From: JAGOUA01 sp964428975
Lineage (GTDB): Bacteria; Patescibacteriota; Patescibacteriia; 2-12-FULL-60-25
NCBI GenBank assembly: GCA_964428975.1
Contig: CAYSAI010000002.1
Span: 62,001 to 126,000, forward strand
Direction: 5' to 3'
DNA length: 64,000 nt
The notes below the pieces were generated by a model. It was not told where the DNA came from. It did not search any database and saw only the letters and a list, made by a program, of their open reading frames with translations. Shown here piece after piece: positions 22,469 through 29,414 of this stretch (its first letter is position 1; the number at the start of each line of letters is the position of its first letter). Made by a program: the position numbers and the translations under genes.

Positions 22469-24478
22469 ATGAATGTTACCGAACTTGCTCGTCGTTTGCG
22501 TATTACCCCGCAAGAACTCCTCACCAAGCTTCCTGCGCTTGGCTTTGATATTGGCGCGCGCGCCATCAAGGTGGATGATCGTGTAGCCGATCAAATTTAT
22601 AAAAAATGGCTGGAATTCTCTCGTCGCGAGCGTCTTCGTGATCAGGTGCTCCGTCAGCAGTCCGGCGTGCCTACCGTCGCGAACGGGACATCTCGTGAAA
22701 TCGAGCTGCCTTCTGTTATCAATGTGCGTGATTTTGCTGGGCTTCTCAACCTTCCTGTCACGCGCGTCATTCAGCAACTGATGAAAGCGGGTATTCTTGC
22801 CTCGCAAAACGAGCGTATTGATTTTACGACCGCATCGATTATCGCCGAAGAGCTTGGGTTTCAACCAAAAACAGAAAACACGAATCAAAAAGAGGCAGCG
22901 GAAGTACAGGACGAAAATCGTATCAAAGAGCTGATCGGCCAGCAGTCAGCGGAAGGTCTTAAGCCGCGTCCACCGGTGATCGTGGTGATGGGGCATGTGG
23001 ACCATGGCAAAACAAAAACACTTGATGCGATTCGCAAAACGAATGTGATGGCAGGAGAATCGGGAGGAATCACGCAGCACATCGGCGCGTATCAGGTTGA
23101 AAAGAAGGGGCGTAAGCTCACGTTTATTGATACACCTGGACACGAAGCTTTCACTGTGATGCGCTCGCGTGGAGCAAAAGTGGCCGATATCGCGGTACTT
23201 GTGGTTGCGGCGGATGATGGGGTTCAGCCTCAAACAAAAGAAGCGTTTGATATTATCAAAGCCGCGAAACTTCCCTTTCTTGTTGCGCTCAATAAAATGG
23301 ATAAACCGGAAGCCGATCCAAACCGTGTTCTTGGACAGCTTGCAGAGATGGGTCTCACGGTCGAAGAATGGGGTGGAAAAATTCCCCTTGCGAAAATTTC
23401 GGCAAAAAGCGGCCTCGGCATTGATGAGCTTCTTGAAACAATCTTACTGATTGCCGATGTCGAACAGGCGTCTATTGTGGCGAATCCTGATGCGCGCGCC
23501 GCAGGAACGGTGATCGAATCGCACGTGGATAAGGGAGAAGGTGCGGTCGCGACGATGGTGATCCAAAACGGAACGCTGCGTCGGAACGATCACTTAGGGA
23601 TTGATGGGGCAGCGTACGGCCGTGTGCGTATGCTTCGTGATTGGCGTGGGCAGGGGCTTGAAGAGGCGCTTCCGGGAACGCCGGTAAAAGTGCTCGGTTT
23701 TAAAGTCGCACCAGCCGTGGGAGATGTTGTCGAAGTCCCAAAAGACCCTCGTGAACTTGAGCAAAAGAAGGTAAAAACCTCTCGTCAGGTGGCAGACACG
23801 CTTACCGCCTCGCAAACACAGGCGCAAGCAGAAGAAACAGGCAAGAAACGCTTACTGCATATTGTGCTGAAGGCAGATGTGCTTGGCTCACTTGAAGCGC
23901 TTCTTGGGATGTTTGAGAAGGTACGTCATGAGCTTGTGGGCGTGCAGATGATTCAAAAAGGCCTTGGAAACGTGACGGATTCTGATATTGAACGAGCAAC
24001 ATCGGTTGAAAATGCCGTGGTCTATGGTTTTAATGTGATGATCCCAACAGCGATTCAGGTGCTCGCACGAGAGAAAGCCGTTGAAATAAAAACATCAAAA
24101 ATCATTTACGAGCTGTTTGATGACGTGGTAGCGAAGCTGAATGCGCTTCTTCCACAAGAAACGATCGTGCAAGAGCTTGGGAAAGCCGAGGTAGCGATGA
24201 TTTTTCGAACGGAGGTAGGGAAAATGATCGTGGGAGCGCGCGTCAAAGAAGGGAAGCTTGTGCTTGGCGCGAAGGTGCGCGTCTGGCGTGGCGAGGAACT
24301 CATGGGTGATGGCGTCCTTGAAACGCTTCAGGCTGGAAAGACGAATGTGAAAGAACTTGCGGGTGGGCAAGAAGGTGGGCTACTCTACAAAGGCAAGGTG
24401 AAACTTCTTGTCGGTGATCGTTTAGATGCGTACACGGAAGAGATGAAAGCGCATCGTATTGAAACCTTTAGAGCCTAA
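22469..24478 (+). CDS. infB: Translation initiation factor IF-2
   Basis: GTPase that brings initiator tRNA to the 30S subunit and promotes subunit joining. 669 residues, with a short N-terminal region (IF2N domains, about 1-150) compared with about 890 residues in E. coli. G1 GHVDHGKT (about residues 175-182; followed by KTLD where TTLLD is usual), G3 DTPGHEAF, G4 NKMD, then domains II-IV ending with the fMet-tRNA-binding C2 region. Start at 22469 is set by the promoter spacing and the conserved MNVTELARRL. trxA follows 8 bp downstream. Confidence 0.97.
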   Translation: MNVTELARRLRITPQELLTKLPALGFDIGARAIKVDDRVADQIYKKWLEFSRRERLRDQVLRQQSGVPTVANGTSREIELPSVINVRDFAGLLNLPVTRVIQQLMKAGILASQNERIDFTTASIIAEELGFQPKTENTNQKEAAEVQDENRIKELIGQQSAEGLKPRPPVIVVMGHVDHGKTKTLDAIRKTNVMAGESGGITQHIGAYQVEKKGRKLTFIDTPGHEAFTVMRSRGAKVADIAVLVVAADDGVQPQTKEAFDIIKAAKLPFLVALNKMDKPEADPNRVLGQLAEMGLTVEEWGGKIPLAKISAKSGLGIDELLETILLIADVEQASIVANPDARAAGTVIESHVDKGEGAVATMVIQNGTLRRNDHLGIDGAAYGRVRMLRDWRGQGLEEALPGTPVKVLGFKVAPAVGDVVEVPKDPRELEQKKVKTSRQVADTLTASQTQAQAEETGKKRLLHIVLKADVLGSLEALLGMFEKVRHELVGVQMIQKGLGNVTDSDIERATSVENAVVYGFNVMIPTAIQVLAREKAVEIKTSKIIYELFDDVVAKLNALLPQETIVQELGKAEVAMIFRTEVGKMIVGARVKEGKLVLGAKVRVWRGEELMGDGVLETLQAGKTNVKELAGGQEGGLLYKGKVKLLVGDRLDAYTEEMKAHRIETFRA

Positions 24479-24486
24479 ACGTTTTT

Positions 24487-24810
24487 ATGGAACATGTTTT
24501 CACTGATCAGAATTTCGCGCAGGAAGTGTTGCAATCAACCACTCCTGTTCTTGTAGATTTTTGGGCGGAATGGTGTGGGCCGTGTCGAGCAATGGGGCTG
24601 ATTATCGAAGAGCTTGCGCATGAAATTCCGATAGAAACGCTCAAAATTGGAAAACTCAATGTGGATCAAAACAGCGCAACATCAGAAACCTATCGTGTGA
24701 TGTCTATTCCGACGATGCTCGTGTTTCAACACGGACAGGTTGTGGAAACGATCGTAGGATCCATGCCGAAAGCGACACTTCTTACAAAACTTGCTCGTTT
24801 TACAGCGTGA
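24487..24810 (+). CDS. trxA: Thioredoxin
   Basis: Small dithiol-disulfide carrier of the cytoplasm. 107 residues with the thioredoxin fold and active site WCGPC (Cys30, Cys33), buried Asp in LVDFWAEW and cis-Pro in SIPTMLVF. Located between infB (8 bp) and trxB (3 bp), so the electron donor and its reductase are made together. Confidence 0.96.
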   Translation: MEHVFTDQNFAQEVLQSTTPVLVDFWAEWCGPCRAMGLIIEELAHEIPIETLKIGKLNVDQNSATSETYRVMSIPTMLVFQHGQVVETIVGSMPKATLLTKLARFTA

Positions 24811-24813
24811 TCT

Positions 24814-25761
24814 ATGTCGATGCGCGATGTCGTGATTGTGGGTTCTGGTCCGGCTGGATGGACGGCGGCCATTTATGCCGCACGAGCCAATCTCAAACCT
24901 CTTTTATTTGAAGGAAATGAACCAGGCGGTCAACTCATGACAACCACGGATGTCGAAAACTACCCTGGGTTTATCGAGGGGATTCAAGGCCCAGAACTGA
25001 TGCGCCTCATGCGAGAGCAGGCGAAACGCGTTGGAACGGATGTTGTGAGCGAGCGCGTGACAACCCTTGTTCTCGCTTCCGATGGAACGTTCGAACTTAC
25101 CTCTGAAAAGGGCGAGATCGTTCAGGCGAAAACGGTCATTCTTGCGACAGGAGCGACGGCTAGGCGTCTTGGCCTCGCATCGGAAAAAGCCCTCTACGGC
25201 AAGGGCGTTTCTGCGTGTGCGACGTGCGACGGATTCTTCTTTCGAGGGAAGCGCGTCATGGTGGTAGGAGGAGGAGACACGGCGATGGAAGAAGCCAGTT
25301 TTTTGACGAGATTCGCGACAGAGGTGGTGATCGTTCATAGGCGCGGTGAATTTCGTGCGTCAAAGATCATGCGAGATCGTGTGCTGGCGAATCCAAAAAT
25401 CACGGTCCTGTGGAACCGAGAAGTCGTGGATATTTTGGGAGCGGACGTAGGCTATGTGACGGGCGTGCAGCTTCGCGATGTGGTATCGGGTTCTCTCGAA
25501 CACGCTCCTATCGATGGGGTATTTGCGGCGATTGGTCATGAACCGAACGTTTCGCTTGTGCAGGGGCTGATTCAGCTCTGTGAGCATGGGTACGCGCAAA
25601 CGACTCCCGGTACCACCAAAACCACCGTTTCGGGGCTTTTCGCCTGCGGCGACATGCAAGACCGTGTCTATCGTCAAGCGGTGACGGCTGCCGGTACGGG
25701 CTGTATGGCCGCGCTTGAAGCGGAGCGCTATCTCGCAAACAACGAAAAACCCTCAGTTTAA
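24814..25761 (+). CDS. trxB: Thioredoxin reductase
   Basis: FAD- and NADPH-dependent flavoprotein that reduces thioredoxin. 315 residues: FAD-binding GSGPAGWTAA near the N-terminus, redox pair ACATCD (Cys135, Cys138), NADPH-binding VVGGGDTAMEEA, and the C-terminal FAD motif GLFACGDMQD. Normal length. Starts 3 bp after trxA and ends in a bidirectional terminator shared with the minus-strand RNA gene. Confidence 0.97.
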   Translation: MSMRDVVIVGSGPAGWTAAIYAARANLKPLLFEGNEPGGQLMTTTDVENYPGFIEGIQGPELMRLMREQAKRVGTDVVSERVTTLVLASDGTFELTSEKGEIVQAKTVILATGATARRLGLASEKALYGKGVSACATCDGFFFRGKRVMVVGGGDTAMEEASFLTRFATEVVIVHRRGEFRASKIMRDRVLANPKITVLWNREVVDILGADVGYVTGVQLRDVVSGSLEHAPIDGVFAAIGHEPNVSLVQGLIQLCEHGYAQTTPGTTKTTVSGLFACGDMQDRVYRQAVTAAGTGCMAALEAERYLANNEKPSV

Positions 25762-25772
25762 GGAGGGTTTTT
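25745..25772. terminator. Bidirectional terminator of trxB and the minus-strand RNA
   Basis: AAAAA-CCCTC-AGTTTAAG-GAGGG-TTTTT; functional in both directions. Confidence 0.88.
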
Positions 25773-25911
25773 GACCAACGCTCGAGCAATCCGCACCCAA
25801 GAAACCTTTTCAGAGGAGAGGGCGAGTCCGGAGACCAGCGTCTTCCTGCAAAAAGGTCCCATGCTTGTCGTGGATGCGGATTGCTCCAACGTTTGTCGAT
25901 TTTTCAAAAGT
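25745..25911 (-). ncRNA. Candidate structured RNA, about 150-165 nt (6S-like architecture, unassigned)
   Basis: A transcript predicted from a near-consensus minus-strand promoter (25918-25946) to an intrinsic terminator (25745-25772). Its ends pair: 25871-25896 with 25774-25799, 24 of 26 positions pairing, including wobble. Inside this long stem is an internal region of about 70 nt that can form ACCTTTT/AAAAGGT and AGAC-GCTG-GTCT hairpins. A long rod with a central open region and a length near 150 nt recalls 6S RNA, but no diagnostic 6S sequence was recognised. tmRNA and the SRP RNA core motif are absent. A 71-codon ORF covers the same bases and is considered a by-product. Confidence 0.6.
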
Positions 25912-25917
25912 AGGACG

Positions 25918-25946
25918 ATTCTATCAAGACTCCTTGGGCAGGTCAA
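25918..25946 (-). promoter_or_regulatory. Promoter of the candidate structured RNA
   Basis: Minus strand: -35 TTGACC (25941-25946), 17-bp spacer, -10 TAGAAT (25918-25923). Very close to the sigma70 consensus and located after the VanW stop codon. Confidence 0.78.
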
Positions 25947-26002
25947 GGAGCTAGGGTTCTGTAAGTAAACCAAGGAAGAAGGACGCTGTCAAACAAAGAG
26001 GC

Positions 26003-27811
26003 CTACCCAGGACTGTTCAAACCCGTTTCGTCAACGGTTGGAGGGGTGGGTAAAGGGTTCGGGGCGACTGCCGCGACCCCTACAAGACACACCGCTTGCC
26101 AAGGGCGATAGACGCTTCGAAACGTGACGTTCTTCGTTTCGCCATTTGGATACGTGACATGGTAGTCAAACGAGGCGGTCGCGCCTGCGTGTTCTTTCTC
26201 CGTGCATTTCGTTTCCCCAACGGCAAGTTCCGTTGTTTCGATGATCTTTTTTGGAGGTGCAGCAATGATATTGGTGACGAAAGGTTTTGTGCTTGAAACG
26301 ACACGTCCGTCTTTTGTACCCCAAAAGAGAAAACTTACGTCGTCTTTTCTCAAGTCTTTTGTGATGATGATCCACGTAGGCGTATCGTTCTTGAACTTGA
26401 AATCTGGAGCTGGATCGTAGAGGGTTGCATCAGTACCAGCGGGTTCATAATAGCGGACGCGATAGCTGTGGTTGCGCCGTTCCGTGACGGGAAGGCCTGT
26501 ATTGACGACGCCTCGAAAAGCCGTAGTCCCAATCTGACAAAGACCACCGCCAAATTCTGGTATGGTTTTGTCGCCTTTAATGACAAGCTCCGGAAGCCAG
26601 CCCATCTCTCCCGTGATAGGTCCCAACGTTTTCATCATGGAGAATTCTTCGTTTGGAGGAACGAGCGTGGCATGAACGCGCTGCGCTCCAAGAGCGATAT
26701 TTTTGCGACGATTTGCGGGCGAGCCAGAGAAGTGTGAATCGCCGCGCCCTATAAGCTCACGAATACCAAGGCGTTCCGCTTCTGCGCCTTCAAAGACGCC
26801 GTAGCTCGTGGTACGAGGAACAGACACACGCCTCGTGCTCGAGGTGTTTGCGAGCGCTTCTTGCATAAGAGCGCGCGTTTTCTCGAGGTCGATCGCTTGT
26901 CCTTGCGTAGGAATCACGAGCTCTGCAACGGTGGATGAAGCGTTAAGCGTCAGACGTCCGTTTTTTGGAGCACTTTCCGCGAGAAGAGGATGTCCCTTGA
27001 AGAAGGTTTCGATACGCGCTTGAGAGAGTCCTAGCTCTGGGCTGTTCATCTGGCCTTCGAGGGCGATCAAATCAGCGATCATGCGAGGAGAAAGCACCAA
27101 CGTGTCTTGACCGATGACGAGAGTGAGCGGGCTCGCAACCCAGCGCGTCACGTCCGGCAGAAACGGGGTGAGTGTTTCTGCCTGTATAGTTGGTTCAATC
27201 GTTCGTGTAGCAACGAGCGTGGTAGAGGTTGCTCCTTTTGTGAGGGCTTCTGTGATGGTTTCTCTACTCGTTTCAAGAGCAAGCTCTATACCCGCATGAG
27301 AAGGCGTGACAGAGGCAACAAGCTTTCCGTTCTGTGTGGTAAAGGCAAACGAGGCTTCTTGTGCGGGCACGGAAAGCCCAGCCTTTTCAAGCGCTTGACG
27401 AATTTTTTCCGTCTGGATGGTGAACGCTCGTTCTGGATCAATCGTGTACGGTTTTACAAGAAGCGCATACGGCGCAATACGCAACAGTGGATTTTCGGTA
27501 CGTCCAAGGGCGAATGCTTGGTCAACAACGTTCGCTTGAAGGGTAAAGAGCTCTTTTGTTTGAAGAGAAAACGCACGTTCTGGAAGCGGATGATGGACGA
27601 GAAGCGTAGATTTGCTCGTTGTGTGAGCAAATGCTTCTGCGAGACGCGTCCGCGCCGCTTCTCGTGTGAGACCGCCCACATTCACCGATCCGACAAATAT
27701 CTGCGGCAAGATACGTTCCGCATAAACTTGATGGTACAAAATCGTTGCCCCAACAAAAAAGACGACACCAAAGGCGCAGGGTAGAACAAGAGAGGAGCGA
27801 CGTTTTTTCAT
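26003..27811 (-). CDS. VanW family exported protein
   Basis: 602 residues with an N-terminal membrane anchor (about 6-27), two repeats of the peptidoglycan-binding-like domain (each with an FxLxxxEL/DLIA-type segment, about 35-300), and a C-terminal VanW domain with FSMMKTLGPITGEMGW, EFGGGLCQIGTTAFRG and RNHSYRVRYYEPAGTDAT. VanW/YoaR proteins are common in Gram-positive and CPR bacteria and are thought to act in the cell wall, without a proven reaction. The 3' tail is Pro-rich. Overlaps the upstream Hsp20 gene by 4 bp (ATGA), an unexpected partner. Confidence 0.92.
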   Translation of the reverse strand: MKKRRSSLVLPCAFGVVFFVGATILYHQVYAERILPQIFVGSVNVGGLTREAARTRLAEAFAHTTSKSTLLVHHPLPERAFSLQTKELFTLQANVVDQAFALGRTENPLLRIAPYALLVKPYTIDPERAFTIQTEKIRQALEKAGLSVPAQEASFAFTTQNGKLVASVTPSHAGIELALETSRETITEALTKGATSTTLVATRTIEPTIQAETLTPFLPDVTRWVASPLTLVIGQDTLVLSPRMIADLIALEGQMNSPELGLSQARIETFFKGHPLLAESAPKNGRLTLNASSTVAELVIPTQGQAIDLEKTRALMQEALANTSSTRRVSVPRTTSYGVFEGAEAERLGIRELIGRGDSHFSGSPANRRKNIALGAQRVHATLVPPNEEFSMMKTLGPITGEMGWLPELVIKGDKTIPEFGGGLCQIGTTAFRGVVNTGLPVTERRNHSYRVRYYEPAGTDATLYDPAPDFKFKNDTPTWIIITKDLRKDDVSFLFWGTKDGRVVSSTKPFVTNIIAAPPKKIIETTELAVGETKCTEKEHAGATASFDYHVTYPNGETKNVTFRSVYRPWQAVCLVGVAAVAPNPLPTPPTVDETGLNSPG

Positions 27812-28194
27812 GCAGGAGAAGGTTCGTCGTCAAGTGAACGTACGACGATTTTACGATTATGAGCACGAATTGGGAGATGGATTTCAAGAATCCCTTGTTG
27901 TACCTGCGCCTCTACATGATTTTCATCTATATCTTCTGGTAAAAGAACGCTTCGGCTGAAAGAGCCCCAATAACACTCACGATGAAACCAATCTTCATCG
28001 TGAATCGCTTCTTGATGAATACGTTCGCCACGAATCGTGAGAAGACCGTTTTGGACTTGAACGCGAATCGCGTCTGGATCAACGCCCGCGATGGGCGCAC
28101 GCACGATGAGCGCTTCTCCTCGACGAAAGACATCGATAGCGAGCTGACCTTCGCTTGGCGAAGATATCCATGAAGCGGAAAGAGCGGAGGACAT
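27808..28194 (-). CDS. Small heat-shock protein (Hsp20/alpha-crystallin)
   Basis: 128-residue ATP-independent holdase chaperone. Alpha-crystallin domain from about residue 17: LIVRAPIAGVDPDAIRVQVQ, GLLTIRGERI, FHRECYWGSFSRSVLLPEDI, and the closing QQGILEIHLPI. The ATG at 28194 lies 7 nt after a TATACT box on the minus strand, so the mRNA is probably leaderless; the longer upstream frame is not needed. In operon with the VanW gene. A second Hsp20 sits in the dnaK operon at 43275. Confidence 0.9.
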   Translation of the reverse strand: MSSALSASWISSPSEGQLAIDVFRRGEALIVRAPIAGVDPDAIRVQVQNGLLTIRGERIHQEAIHDEDWFHRECYWGSFSRSVLLPEDIDENHVEAQVQQGILEIHLPIRAHNRKIVVRSLDDEPSPA

Positions 28195-28201
28195 ATAGAG
28201 G

Positions 28202-28207
28202 AGTATA
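28202..28207 (-). promoter_or_regulatory. -10 box for hsp20
   Basis: TATACT on the minus strand, 7 nt before the ATG at 28194; -35 not convincing. Confidence 0.5.
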
Positions 28208-28283
28208 GCAGTCTTGCCATTGTTTTTGAAATACGCTACGGAGTAGAGCATGTCTTTAACATATTTTGTCAAGAATTTTGATC

Positions 28284-28471
28284 TAGGACTTACGCACTTG
28301 AATGATCTTGTCATTCCTGCGAAGGCAGGAATCTATCCTTGTATAGGAATGGGAACGGGTTCGCTCTAGGATGGATTCCTGCCTTCGCAGGAATGACAGA
28401 AATCTTCTAGGAGGTATGGCAGGAATGACAGAGGCGAAGCGCGATTAAGGTCATCAAACGCGTAAGTCCTA
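28284..28471. mobile_element. MITE-like element with imperfect terminal inverted repeats
   Basis: 188 bp bounded by TAGGACTTACGC at the left and GCGTAAGTCCTA at the right; the arms stay similar for about 26-29 bp (left TAGGACTTACGCACTTGA, right arm reverse-complemented TAGGACTTACGCGTTTGA). A TA dinucleotide at each end would suit a TA-target transposase, but the terminal TA may belong to the repeat. No ORF inside. It carries a nested palindromic repeat pair at 28310-28397. Confidence 0.65.
28310..28397. repeat. Inverted pair of CATTCCTGCGAAGGCAGGAAT repeats
   Basis: Left copy 28310-28333 and right copy 28373-28397 are inverted relative to each other (GTCATTCCTGCGAAGGCAGG and its complement), each itself a hairpin; a partial third copy is at 28411-28432. 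A GC-richer relative of this hairpin lies at 56478-56504. Confidence 0.8.
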
Positions 28472-28733
28472 ATAATGAATGAAAGGGGGTTTCACAGACA
28501 GTCTTACTCTACCAGATTCGTCTTTTTAGTTCACATCGTTTACAGCGACGCATGATAAAACTTTCCAAAGAAGCATTTGTTTCCATAAAAAGAAAACTCG
28601 AGTTGCTGCTCGAGCTATCCGTATAATCACCGAAGCCAAGGCTCCGGATCGGTGGGTTGCCCCAAATGTATCTTCACTATCTCACGCGCATGATCGTTGT
28701 GTCAAGACGAGTCGTCTATGCTATCATCTCTCC
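28472..28733. other. Intergenic region with two hairpins upstream of the 28734 gene
   Basis: No gene found. Two hairpins stand out: CTCGAG-TTGCTG-CTCGAG (28597-28614), and CACCGA/TCGGTG (28628-28633 with 28649-28654) enclosing AAGCC/GGCT, followed by GGGTTGCCCC. A TATAAT hexamer (28622-28627) lies between them. This could be a structured leader, an operator or a small RNA; no riboswitch class was recognised. Confidence 0.4.
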
Positions 28734-29399
28734 ATGTCCTCGTTTTTTCGTGATCGTTTCAAATCTTGGTGGGCGACGCTTGATCAGGGCCAGCATGTCG
28801 CTTTATCGTTTCTCGCACCGTGTGCCTTTCTCGCGATGATGCTTGCGGGTGTATCGCTTCATGCGACCATTACCTCACCGTTTCGTGCATCGAAAGCGCT
28901 GTTGAGACAAACCGATCAAACGCTTGCGCGCGCGCGAGCCTCTCGTGAAGCGGTGAACACACGTAAAGATACGGATGGCGATGGACTCACGGATGAAGAC
29001 GAGTTACGCACCTTCAAAACCTCGCCTTATTTGACCGATACGGACTCAGATACGGTGAGTGATAGCGATGAGATTCGGCTCGGAACGGATCCACTCTGTC
29101 CGAATGATCGTGATTGCTATGGATATACGGTGGAAAACGCGGATGAGGTACCAACGAGAGCAACATCCACGAATACCATTGCGGAAGAAGGGACGCCGCC
29201 TCTTATTGAACGGCCACGCCCGCCAAGCGAGCTCTCGCCTATCGAAATCCGTGCCTATCTCACGCGCAATCGTTTAGCCACGGAATCACAGGTCGCTCCG
29301 CTTTCGGATGAAGCTGTGGTAGACTTGTACCGTCGCGCCTATGCAGATTTGGAAGGTGCGTCGAATACCGTGAATTCTCCTTCTTCTCAAACCCCGTAG
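28734..29399 (+). CDS. Membrane-anchored protein with Ca-binding (TSP3-like) repeats
   Basis: 221 residues. Basic N-terminus, one membrane span (about 22-45: FLAPCAFLAMMLAGVSL), a helical spacer and an Asp-rich calcium-binding region (DTDGDGLTDEDELRTFKTSP then LTDTDSDTVSDSDEIRLGTD) of the thrombospondin type 3/EF-hand-like type, then a Thr/Pro-rich tail. The same Asp motif is found in the L,D-transpeptidase at 55004. Probably faces outward and is stabilised by Ca2+. Located 15 bp before the giant gene, likely in one transcript. Confidence 0.8.
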   Translation: MSSFFRDRFKSWWATLDQGQHVALSFLAPCAFLAMMLAGVSLHATITSPFRASKALLRQTDQTLARARASREAVNTRKDTDGDGLTDEDELRTFKTSPYLTDTDSDTVSDSDEIRLGTDPLCPNDRDCYGYTVENADEVPTRATSTNTIAEEGTPPLIERPRPPSELSPIEIRAYLTRNRLATESQVAPLSDEAVVDLYRRAYADLEGASNTVNSPSSQTP

Positions 29400-29414
29400 T
29401 TCTTTTCTTCTGCT

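Noticed and set aside
22373..22888. N-terminal extension of the truB reading frame
   Set aside because: It runs antisense through the infB start and promoter; TruB homology begins at 22372.
25774..25896. Inverted repeat read as a MITE instead of an RNA gene
   Set aside because: A consensus promoter and terminator frame it precisely; a genome-wide copy count would be needed to revive the MITE reading.
25758..25973. 71-codon minus-strand ORF over the structured RNA
   Set aside because: It overlaps promoter, closing stem and terminator of the RNA candidate, has no start signal and no recognisable protein pattern.
28284..28471. CRISPR-like repeats at the MITE and elsewhere
   Set aside because: Repeats are inverted pairs or dispersed units, with no regular direct repeat-spacer series and no cas gene in the window.
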